Shown one piece after another: positions 1 to 6,491 of a DNA stretch of 7,728 nucleotides; within the stretch, counting starts at the first letter, position 1; every line of letters begins with the position of its first letter. The DNA is taken from positions 1-7,728 of the forward strand of contig JAGLYS010000057.1 in the NCBI GenBank assembly GCA_023132105.1, read 5' to 3'. A program made the translations under genes and the position numbers. The notes under the pieces were generated by a model. The model had not been told where the DNA came from. It did not search any database and saw only the letters and a program-made list of their open reading frames with translations. This DNA is from Caldifarciminota bacterium. GTDB lineage: Bacteria > Hydrothermota > 32-111 > QNBC01.

Positions 1-465
1 AATCAGATTTCAGAAGTGATAAATAGACAGGTAGAAAAAGGGGATTTTTCAGCCCATTATGATTTGGGAATTTCGTATAAAGAGATGGGGATGTATGAAA
101 TGGCTATAAATGAGTTTAAATCCGCTATGAGGGGGAAAACAGAACAATTAAAATCGCTTGATATGCTTGCAATATGCCATATTGAAATTGGCAGATATTC
201 TACGGCAGAGAATATATTCAAGAAAGCATTATCGTTACCCGATAGAAGCAATGAAGAATATGCCGGGATTTCATTTAATCTTGGACAGCTATATGAACAA
301 GAGAAACAGTATGTAAAAGCGATGGAACTGTATAGAAAAACCAAATCACTCGGAGGGAAGTTTCCAGGCATAGAGAAAAAAATCAAGAACATGGAGGACA
401 ATTTGAAGACAGATAAAAAGAGCGGAAAGAAAACAATTAAAAAGAATAAGATAACATATATTTAA
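1..465 (+). CDS. TPR-repeat protein, C-terminal part (5' truncated by window edge)
   Basis: The frame is open from base 1, so the gene very probably starts upstream. The GTG at 16 has no ribosome binding site and is unlikely to be the start. 154 codons are visible. Counting from base 1, three tetratricopeptide repeats can be seen at about residues 17-50, 51-84 and 89-122, each with the usual small/large residue spacing (for example YDLGISYKEMG at 20-30 and FNLGQLYEQEKQY at 92-104). A lysine-rich tail at 125-154 (KK, KKNK) is probably disordered. TPR arrays are protein-binding scaffolds, and the partner is unknown. The first repeat resembles the last repeats of large TPR proteins of Deltaproteobacteria-like bacteria that often sit beside pilus or secretion genes; this is recollection, not a search. 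The stop lies four bases before the ATPase gene, so the two are probably co-translated and may work together. Confidence 0.85.
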   Translation, partial: NQISEVINRQVEKGDFSAHYDLGISYKEMGMYEMAINEFKSAMRGKTEQLKSLDMLAICHIEIGRYSTAENIFKKALSLPDRSNEEYAGISFNLGQLYEQEKQYVKAMELYRKTKSLGGKFPGIEKKIKNMEDNLKTDKKSGKKTIKKNKITYI

Positions 466-469
466 AATT

Positions 470-1288
470 ATGGATATATTAGAATATTATGAATTAAAAC
501 TTCATCCATTTTCCAATTCTCCTGATGAGAGATTTTATTATAATAGCCCACAGCATGAGAAGACATTATTTAAGTTATTGCATGCTATTGATAATAAAAG
601 AGGGCTTGCCATCGTTTCAGGTGATATCGGAGCGGGAAAAACAACTATCTCAAGAAGGCTGTTGGACTTTTTGTTATCAAATGAGAAATATGAACCGGCT
701 TTACTTGTTATAATTCATAGTGAAATTACACCAATCTGGTTGTTAAAAAAGATAGCGATGCAATTGGGGGTAGAAGATCTGCCTGAGTTAAAGGTTGATA
801 TTATCAGTATTATGTATAAGAAATTGATTGAATTAAATGATAACAATAAAACAGTTGTTATCATTATTGATGAAGCTAATATGTTAAAATCGAAAGAGAT
901 AATGGAAGAGATCAGGGGAATTTTAAATATAGAATCGGAAAATAATCACTTAATCACATTTATATTATTCGGACTTAAGGAGATGGAAGAATCTTTGAAG
1001 CTTGATTTACCTTTATATGAAAGGATTGCCATAAGATGTCTCATTGATCCTCTGAATCACGAATCAACTATTGGATATATTAATCACAGATTAAAAGTAT
1101 CAGGAAGAACGACCCCTATTTTTACGGATAATGCTATTGAAATGATATATAAATATTCCAAAGGAAAACCAAGACTTATTAATATACTTGCTGATAACGC
1201 TCTTCTTGAAGGATTCCTGACTAAAAAACAAGTAATAGATGGTAAAATTATAAAGCAGATTCTCGAAGATTTTGGTATGGGGTCTTAG
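470..1288 (+). CDS. ExeA/GspA-type AAA+ ATPase
   Basis: A 272-residue ATPase with the N-terminal signature of the ExeA/GspA family (YYELKLHPFSNSPDERFYY, residues 6-24). Walker A is GDIGAGKT (51-58) and Walker B is VVIIIDEA (129-136). A segment ILFGLKEMEESL stands where the family usually has a 'GQPEL' strand, so the common Gln is replaced by Leu. Next come YERIAIRC with the probable arginine finger and a C-terminal lid with GKPRLINILADNALL. In characterised systems GspA works with GspB to place the type II secretin through peptidoglycan; close relatives accompany type IV pili and exosortase loci. This protein ends after the AAA+ lid and has no transmembrane segment or peptidoglycan-binding domain, so it is a cytosolic ATPase only. 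The start ATG has no good Shine-Dalgarno and lies four bases after the TPR gene, suggesting coupling. TnsC-like transposition ATPases share the fold, but no transposase is nearby. The cellular role here is an inference. Confidence 0.87.
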   Translation: MDILEYYELKLHPFSNSPDERFYYNSPQHEKTLFKLLHAIDNKRGLAIVSGDIGAGKTTISRRLLDFLLSNEKYEPALLVIIHSEITPIWLLKKIAMQLGVEDLPELKVDIISIMYKKLIELNDNNKTVVIIIDEANMLKSKEIMEEIRGILNIESENNHLITFILFGLKEMEESLKLDLPLYERIAIRCLIDPLNHESTIGYINHRLKVSGRTTPIFTDNAIEMIYKYSKGKPRLINILADNALLEGFLTKKQVIDGKIIKQILEDFGMGS

Positions 1289-1289
1289 T

Positions 1290-2138
1290 TTGGATTATTG
1301 TGATCTGCATCTTCATTCAAAATATTCCGATGGTAAATTGTCTATTGTTGAGCTTTTCGAACTTGCTAATGAATTGTCTATAAAAGCAGTTTCAATTGTA
1401 GATCATGATACCTTTAAAGGACAATGCGAGGCAATAGATAATGCTTCAGGGTATAATATAGAGTATATTACGGGTGTTGAAGTAAGTACTTTATATAACA
1501 ATACGGAGATTCATATAATCGGGTATGGAATGAATATTTACAATAAAAAATTAACTGCTCTATTTAATGAGATGCAGAAAAAACGAGTATTAAGAGCTAT
1601 TAAAATACTTGAAAAACTTCAGAAATATGGTATATTTATAGATGTAGAAGAAATTGATGATAACTATATGAATAAAAACATAGGAAGAGCTCATATAGCC
1701 AGAATAATAGAAAGGAGAGGATATCTATCATATAAAGAAGCATTTAAGAGATATTTATACAATAATGGGCCCTGCTATGAACCAAAGATGGAAATATTAC
1801 CTAAAATGGCAATAGAATATATACATGAAGCAGGTGGTATTGCCGTACTTGCTCACCCGGGTATTGCTTTGCCATACGAATATATAGATATAATGATTGA
1901 TATGGGTATTAATGGCATTGAAGTTTATTATCCAAAGCATTCGGAACAGAAAAAGCATGATTTTCTGGAAATTGTAAGAAGAAGTGATTTAGTTGCGACA
2001 GGTGGATCGGATTTCCATGGTAATAAGAATGATTATAAGATAATTAAAAATCATAAAGTAGATTATGATGTTTATATTAAATTAAAGAGGTATTATGATA
2101 ACAGAAAATATAATGAAGAAATTAAGTATAAGCAATGA
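1290..2138 (+). CDS. PHP-domain metal-dependent phosphoesterase (TrpH/YciV type)
   Basis: A 282-residue PHP protein whose metal-binding motifs are all present (numbering from TTG 1290): DLHLHSKYSDG (H7, H9, D14), VDHDT (D38, H39), GVEVS (E64), EIHIIGYG (H75), GRAHIAR (H135), LAHPG (H189) and GGSDFHG (D241, H243). The insert between E64 and H189 matches the TrpH/YciV subfamily, where E. coli RNase AM (YciV) trims 5' ends of rRNAs and relatives hydrolyse nucleoside 3',5'-bisphosphates such as pAp. Which substrate applies cannot be told from sequence. Start choice: the frame also opens at TTG 1272 inside the ATPase gene, but TTG 1290 directly follows that gene's TAG, has ATGGGG at 1277-1282 seven bases upstream, and gives MDYCDLHLH, the normal family N-terminus. 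The 3' end overlaps apgM by 44 bases. It is complete, with no missing catalytic residue. Confidence 0.9.
   Translation: MDYCDLHLHSKYSDGKLSIVELFELANELSIKAVSIVDHDTFKGQCEAIDNASGYNIEYITGVEVSTLYNNTEIHIIGYGMNIYNKKLTALFNEMQKKRVLRAIKILEKLQKYGIFIDVEEIDDNYMNKNIGRAHIARIIERRGYLSYKEAFKRYLYNNGPCYEPKMEILPKMAIEYIHEAGGIAVLAHPGIALPYEYIDIMIDMGINGIEVYYPKHSEQKKHDFLEIVRRSDLVATGGSDFHGNKNDYKIIKNHKVDYDVYIKLKRYYDNRKYNEEIKYKQ
2084..2090 (+). promoter_or_regulatory. Ribosome binding site of apgM inside the PHP gene
   Basis: AAAGAGG, four bases before ATG 2095, lies wholly within the 3' coding part of the PHP gene. It fixes the apgM start and the 44-base overlap between the two genes. Confidence 0.7.
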
Positions 2139-3315
2139 AAAAAAGATACTGCTAATTGTAATGGACGGGGTCGGGGATATAGAGATTGATGATGTTGATA
2201 CGATTAGTACCCCCCTTGCCGTTGCGAATAAACCGAATATTGATAAATTATCAAGAAAATCAGCTCTGGGAGAAGGTATTCCTGTTGATATAGGCATTAC
2301 CCCCGGAAGTGGTCCTGCACATTTATCACTTTTCGGATATGATCCGTTGAAATATGACATAGGCAGAGGTGTTCTTGAAGCTGCTGGAATTGGGCTTAAA
2401 ATCAAAAAAGGTAATATTGCAATAAGAGGCAATTTTGCAACGATAGATGATAACGGAATAATTGTAGATAGAAGAGCAGGAAGAATATCAACGGAAAAAA
2501 ATAAAGAATTGATTGATTATTTAAGGGGGAAAATTAAAAATATCGAAGATATTAATGTTGAATTTTATGCTGGGAAAGAACACAGATGTGTTATATTGCT
2601 AAGAGGAGAGGGATTATATGATAATGTAAATGACACGGACCCGCAAAAGGAAGGAGAGAAAATTTTAAGAGCAAAAACCAATGATAGTAAATCAGCAAAA
2701 ACTGCGGAAATTTGCAACAAACTTTCGGATGAAATAATATCGGTATTAAAATCTTTTCACCCGACCAATGCATTATTGATGCGAGGTATTTCAAATCCAC
2801 CTGATTTACCTTCGATGAATGAATTGTTTAATCTGAAATCCGTTTGCATTGCAACATACCCTATGTATAAAGGACTTGCTCAAATTGTAGGTATGGATGT
2901 AATAAATGATTTATTCACTATTACAGAGCAGATAGAAATGCTTAAGGAAAATTATGATAAGTACGATTTTTTCTACTTTCATATCAAAAAAACAGACAGC
3001 TATGGTGAAGATGGTAATTATGGAGGTAAAATTCAAGTAATAGAGGAGTTCGATAAATATTTTATGGAAATTACCGATATGAATTTTGATTTAATCGTAA
3101 TAACAGGGGATCATTCAACGCCATGGAGGATGAAAGGACATAGCTTTCATACTACCCCTATAATGTTCTATTCAAAGTATTTCTTAAGATTTAGGGATAA
3201 TCTGGAATTCAACGAGAATAGCTGTCAAAAGGGAAGTATAGGAACAATATATTCAAAGGATTTAATGCAGTTAATGCTTGCTCATACTCTTAAATTGTTA
3301 AAATATGGTGCATAA
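2095..3315 (+). CDS. apgM: 2,3-bisphosphoglycerate-independent phosphoglycerate mutase, archaeal type
   Basis: Interconverts 3- and 2-phosphoglycerate in glycolysis/gluconeogenesis without a bisphosphoglycerate cofactor, in the cytosol. It belongs to the alkaline phosphatase superfamily; 406 residues is normal for ApgM. Visible motifs: VMDGVGD with metal ligand D24; GITPGSGPAHLSLFGYDP with the nucleophile Ser72 that carries the phosphoenzyme; KKTDSYGEDG with D301; ITGDHSTP with D339 and H340; and GHSFHTTP with H349. By analogy with Bacillus iPGM, the position that is His in the classical 'GHxG' motif is Glu305 here; this may be typical of a bacterial ApgM branch. ATG 2095 is preferred because AAAGAGG lies four bases upstream; ATG 2113 has no such site. 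The gene begins inside the PHP gene and ends seven bases before the first possible purH start. ThrH- and homoserine-kinase-like relatives of the fold are less likely given the full set of ApgM motifs. Confidence 0.92.
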   Translation: MITENIMKKLSISNEKKILLIVMDGVGDIEIDDVDTISTPLAVANKPNIDKLSRKSALGEGIPVDIGITPGSGPAHLSLFGYDPLKYDIGRGVLEAAGIGLKIKKGNIAIRGNFATIDDNGIIVDRRAGRISTEKNKELIDYLRGKIKNIEDINVEFYAGKEHRCVILLRGEGLYDNVNDTDPQKEGEKILRAKTNDSKSAKTAEICNKLSDEIISVLKSFHPTNALLMRGISNPPDLPSMNELFNLKSVCIATYPMYKGLAQIVGMDVINDLFTITEQIEMLKENYDKYDFFYFHIKKTDSYGEDGNYGGKIQVIEEFDKYFMEITDMNFDLIVITGDHSTPWRMKGHSFHTTPIMFYSKYFLRFRDNLEFNENSCQKGSIGTIYSKDLMQLMLAHTLKLLKYGA

Positions 3316-3323
3316 TTACAGAT

Positions 3324-3328
3324 GGAGG
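3324..3328 (+). promoter_or_regulatory. Ribosome binding site deciding the purH start
   Basis: GGAGG five bases upstream of ATG 3334. It overlaps the alternative ATG at 3322, so initiation there would lack any Shine-Dalgarno. This supports the shorter 510-residue PurH. Confidence 0.8.
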
Positions 3329-3333
3329 ATTTT

Positions 3334-4866
3334 ATGAAAAAAGCCCTGATTTCCGTATATAGCAAAGAAGATATAGTTGAATTTGCAAAAAGTTTAATAG
3401 GAAAGGGTTATGAAATAATTAGCACAGGCGGAACATTTAAAATATTAACAAATAATAGTGTGAAAGTAGTTAATGTATCTGATTTGACGGGTAGCCCTGA
3501 GATGATCGAAGGAAGGGTTAAAACATTACATCCGAAAATATTTGCCGGAATACTTGCCAAGAGAGATAATGAAAAGCATATTAATGAATTAAAGAAGAAT
3601 AATATCAATCCAATAGATATAGTGGTATGTAATCTTTATCCGTTTTATAAAGCAGCATACAAAATGCATCTTCCCGAAAATGAGGTGTTGGAAAACATTG
3701 ATATCGGGGGGGTAAGTCTTATAAGAGCTGCTGCAAAGAATTATAAGGATGTTATAGTAGTCACGGATACTGATGATTATAATCTTGTAATAAGCAATAT
3801 GGATGAAGATGGTAATATTCCAAGAGAAATAAGGAAAAATCTTGCAAAGAAAGCTTTTAATTATACTGCAATATATGATTCCCTGATTGTAAATTATTTT
3901 GGCAATGAAATTTTTCCTGATAGTTTTATTGTAGGGTTAAAAAAAACCTTCGATGTTAGATATGGTGAAAATCCTCATCAAAGAGCTGCTATCTATAGGG
4001 ATATTTTCAATAATCAACCGTCATATTTTACATCGGAACAATTGCATGGCAAGCAATTATCATTTAATAATATAATCGATTTGGAAGTTGCAAAGAATAT
4101 TGTAATTGAATTTGACAAACCTTCATGTGCAATCGTAAAACATGCCAATCCATGTGGAGTTGGCATAAGCGATAATATATTCGATGCGTATAAACTTTCT
4201 TATATTTCTGATCCCATATCTGCTTATGGTAGTATCGTAGCGTTAAATAGAAAATTAGATATAGAAACAGCATCTGAAATAAAGAGTAATTTTGTGGAGG
4301 TGGTTGTTGCCCCTGATTTCGAAGATGAAGCATTTCAAACACTATCAACAAAGAAGAATATAAGACTCATAAAGTATAAAGATATTTACAATTCGAAAAG
4401 AGAATTGATAATGAGATCTGTTCCCGGTGGAATGTTGATTCAGGAAGATGATATGATTTTCGAAGATGATAAGATATGGAAAGTTGTAACGGAGCGAGAA
4501 CCTACAGATAAGGAATGGAATGCAATGAAATTTGCATGGCGAGTTGCCAAACATGTAAAATCAAATGCAATTGTTTTAACAAGTAGTTCCAGGACAATAG
4601 GTATAGGAGCCGGACAGATGAGCAGAATCGACTCATGCGAGTTGGCAATAAAGAAAGCAGGTGCTGTAGGATCTTATACAGGTGGAACGGCAATGGCTTC
4701 CGATGGGTTTTTCCCTTTCAGAGATTCAATAGATATGGCAAGTAAAGCCGGGATTACATGTGTTATACAACCCGGAGGTTCTATTAGGGATAAAGAGATA
4801 ATAGATGCTTGTAATGAGCATAATATCACTATGGTATTTACAGGAATAAGACATTTTAAACATTGA
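3334..4866 (+). CDS. purH: Bifunctional AICAR transformylase / IMP cyclohydrolase
   Basis: Carries out the last two steps of de novo IMP synthesis: formyl transfer from 10-formyl-THF to AICAR, then ring closure to IMP. 510 residues, a normal full length. The N-terminal MGS-like cyclohydrolase domain (about 1-195) shows ISTGGT (29-34) and GRVKTLHP (60-67). The C-terminal transformylase domain shows RYGENPHQ (209-216), the catalytic Lys-His pair in KHANPCGVG (K269, H270), SNAIVL, GIGAGQMSRIDS, ASDGFFPFRDS and the closing MVFTGIRHFKH. ATG 3322 lies in frame, but GGAGG at 3324-3328 sits five bases before ATG 3334, which gives MKKALISVY, the usual PurH N-terminus; the upstream ATG overlaps that site. 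The stop TGA 4864-4866 is fused to the ribosome binding site of the dGTPase gene, implying coupling. No nearby operator or riboswitch is seen. Confidence 0.97.
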   Translation: MKKALISVYSKEDIVEFAKSLIGKGYEIISTGGTFKILTNNSVKVVNVSDLTGSPEMIEGRVKTLHPKIFAGILAKRDNEKHINELKKNNINPIDIVVCNLYPFYKAAYKMHLPENEVLENIDIGGVSLIRAAAKNYKDVIVVTDTDDYNLVISNMDEDGNIPREIRKNLAKKAFNYTAIYDSLIVNYFGNEIFPDSFIVGLKKTFDVRYGENPHQRAAIYRDIFNNQPSYFTSEQLHGKQLSFNNIIDLEVAKNIVIEFDKPSCAIVKHANPCGVGISDNIFDAYKLSYISDPISAYGSIVALNRKLDIETASEIKSNFVEVVVAPDFEDEAFQTLSTKKNIRLIKYKDIYNSKRELIMRSVPGGMLIQEDDMIFEDDKIWKVVTEREPTDKEWNAMKFAWRVAKHVKSNAIVLTSSSRTIGIGAGQMSRIDSCELAIKKAGAVGSYTGGTAMASDGFFPFRDSIDMASKAGITCVIQPGGSIRDKEIIDACNEHNITMVFTGIRHFKH

Positions 4867-4870
4867 GGTG
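4865..4870 (+). promoter_or_regulatory. Ribosome binding site of the dGTPase-like gene, overlapping the purH stop
   Basis: GAGGTG starts on the second base of the purH TGA stop and ends three bases before ATG 4874 (the GAGG core is five bases away). This indicates reinitiation or coupling and argues against the GTG at 4868, which lies inside the site. Confidence 0.65.
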
Positions 4871-4873
4871 CAT

Positions 4874-6031
4874 ATGCATAATAGAACCGATAGAGAAAAT
4901 TTGGAAAAGGAAGCATTAGCCTCGTATGCAATGTTAAGTTGTAATACAAGAGGAAGAAAATTAAAAGAAAAAGAGAATGTGTATAGATCTGTTTATCAGA
5001 GAGACAGAGATAGAATAATTCATGCTACTGCATTTAGACGTTTAGAATATAAAACACAGGTATTTGTAAACCATGAAGCAGATTATTATAGAACAAGATT
5101 AACACATAGTATAGAAGTCGCTCAAATTGCAAGAACTATTGCAAGGGCACTCAAATTAAATGAAGACCTTGCCGAAGCAATTTCTCTTGCACATGATATA
5201 GGGCATACCCCATTCGGTCATTCCGGTGAGGAAGCTCTTCACCAAATAATGAGGGATAAAGGTGGATTCGAACATAATAAACAGGGGCTTAGGGTTGTTG
5301 ATGAACTTGAATATAAATATTTTGATTTTTCCGGATTAAATCTTACATATGAGGTTAGAGAAGGTATAATAAAACATAAAACAAGTTATGATAATCCTGT
5401 TGCCGATATTGAAGGTTTTGCAAAGGATGAATATCCCACACTTGAAGCCAGGATTGTAAATTATGCCGATGAAATAGCATATAACAACCATGATCTTGAT
5501 GATGGATTAAAAGGTAATTTTATTTCAATAGAGGAGCTTTATAATAATGTTTACATGATAAAGGAATATTGGGATTATTTGAAAGAAAAATACGAAAACA
5601 AAGATAATGAATTGATATTAAAAAAGCTTATTAGAAATTTGATTGGCAAGCAGATAACAGATGTTATTGAGGAAACCGAGAGAAACATTAGGGTGTTAAA
5701 TATAAGAACAATAGAGGATGTAAGAAAAACGGATGGCATCGTTTCATTTAACAACAAGATGGTAGAAAAGCAGAAGGAATTAAAGAAGTATCTTTATGAA
5801 AACCTTTACAAGCATCACAAGGTTGTTAAAATGTCCAATAGAGCTAAAAGAATTATAAAAGGATTGTTCGAAGCATATATGGAAGATATAAATCAATTAC
5901 CACCACAGTTTAAAAAAAGAATAGATAAAGATAATGTGGAACGCATTGTTTGTGATTATATCGCAGGAATGACCGATAGATATTCTCAAGATGAATATAC
6001 AAGACTTTATTTGCCTTATGCGAAGATTTAG
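4874..6031 (+). CDS. dGTPase-like HD-domain deoxynucleotide triphosphohydrolase
   Basis: Predicted to hydrolyse dGTP or other dNTPs to the deoxynucleoside and tripolyphosphate, trimming dNTP pools in the cytosol. 385 residues (numbering from ATG 4874), as in the shorter bacterial dGTPase-like class rather than the roughly 500-residue E. coli Dgt. The family signature runs RDRDRIIHATAFRRLEYKTQVF (43-64) followed by YYRTRLTHSIEVAQIAR (H78), then HDIGHTPFGHSGE with the HD dyad H107-D108, and VNYADEIAYNNHDLDDGL with the fourth metal ligand D199. All four HD ligands (H78, H107, D108, D199) are present. A GTG at 4868 is also in frame, but GAGGTG at 4865-4870 overlaps it and serves ATG 4874. The gene follows purH by seven bases and its end overlaps the next gene. 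Substrate preference and any allosteric dNTP site cannot be read from the sequence; the family assignment is firm. Confidence 0.93.
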   Translation: MHNRTDRENLEKEALASYAMLSCNTRGRKLKEKENVYRSVYQRDRDRIIHATAFRRLEYKTQVFVNHEADYYRTRLTHSIEVAQIARTIARALKLNEDLAEAISLAHDIGHTPFGHSGEEALHQIMRDKGGFEHNKQGLRVVDELEYKYFDFSGLNLTYEVREGIIKHKTSYDNPVADIEGFAKDEYPTLEARIVNYADEIAYNNHDLDDGLKGNFISIEELYNNVYMIKEYWDYLKEKYENKDNELILKKLIRNLIGKQITDVIEETERNIRVLNIRTIEDVRKTDGIVSFNNKMVEKQKELKKYLYENLYKHHKVVKMSNRAKRIIKGLFEAYMEDINQLPPQFKKRIDKDNVERIVCDYIAGMTDRYSQDEYTRLYLPYAKI

Positions 6032-6479
6032 AGATACATCACTTACTGTTTTTGTACAAACAGCAGACATAAAAAGCTATTTGAATCTGTTTAAGTATTT
6101 TAAGACTGTGAATATAGCAAGGTTGAATCAAAACGATTTGTATGATTGTAAATCCTGTATAGATGGTATAATCGATGTTATTCGAGAAAATAGTAATGAA
6201 AAACATAATTTTTATATTATTGCCCCTATTGCAAATATTCCTTTGGATCTTATTGATTATATGTTTAGATGGGTTTCTCTATATGATGCTGTTTTTCTGC
6301 TTGATAAAGAGAACAATGTGATATATAGTTTCGGATTTATTTCGGGGAAAATATTTTCAAAAATCGATAGTAATGCCTCTATATGGAAAAATGCCTTTAT
6401 AAAATATATTTTAAGCTATGAATATGAGAGATATAATATTAATGCAAATAATATGAAATTATTCGGTCAATGTATATAG
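6018..6479 (+). CDS. Uncharacterised protein, possibly a degenerate MobA-like nucleotidyltransferase fold
   Basis: I do not recognise this gene with confidence. From ATG 6018 it gives 153 residues with no signal peptide, membrane segment or Cys/His metal motif. The pattern is alpha/beta: strand LTVFVQT (9-15), helix around SYLNLFKYF (20-28), a helix with DGIIDVIRE (49-57), strand FYIIAPIANIPLDLIDYM (65-82), strand DAVFLL (90-95) and VIYSFGFISGKI (101-112). The order strand, helix, 'IIAPIANIPLDLI', 'YDAVFLL', 'YSFGF' resembles the later part of MobA-type molybdopterin guanylyltransferases ('vlacDMPfl..eli', 'DAVvp', 'lfaly'). However, the N-terminal LAGGxSxRMG loop and the metal Asp are absent, so activity is doubtful. 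ATG 5991 would add nine residues and enlarge the overlap with the dGTPase gene from 14 to 41 bases; neither start has a Shine-Dalgarno. It ends 12 bases before purM. Codon and base use match the neighbours. Confidence 0.72.
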   Translation: MRRFRDTSLTVFVQTADIKSYLNLFKYFKTVNIARLNQNDLYDCKSCIDGIIDVIRENSNEKHNFYIIAPIANIPLDLIDYMFRWVSLYDAVFLLDKENNVIYSFGFISGKIFSKIDSNASIWKNAFIKYILSYEYERYNINANNMKLFGQCI

Positions 6480-6491
6480 TGAGGAAAATAA

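Noticed and set aside
57..401. 114-codon minus-strand frame with hydrophobic stretches, like a small membrane protein
   Set aside because: It is antisense to the TPR repeats, and its Phe/Ile/Ser-rich make-up comes from the complement of Lys/Glu/Asn codons.
470..1288. TnsC/IstB-like transposition ATPase
   Set aside because: The N-terminal YYxLxxxPFxxSPD signature and lid motif fit ExeA/GspA, and no transposase or end repeats are visible.
2082..2432. 116-codon minus-strand frame opposite the start of apgM
   Set aside because: A shadow of conserved apgM sequence; there is no ribosome binding site or known motif.
3939..3946. Run of eight A bases in purH as a frameshift or slippage site
   Set aside because: The reading frame is intact across it and codes for normal PurH sequence; neither alternative frame gives a sensible product.
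4064..4351. 95-codon open frame on the minus strand inside purH
   Set aside because: It lies wholly within the well-supported purH coding region, has no recognisable motif and a composition typical of an antisense shadow.
4868..6031. The dGTPase-like gene as a phage-defence component
   Set aside because: No defence genes accompany it; the neighbours are purine and central metabolism genes, so a housekeeping role is the simpler reading.
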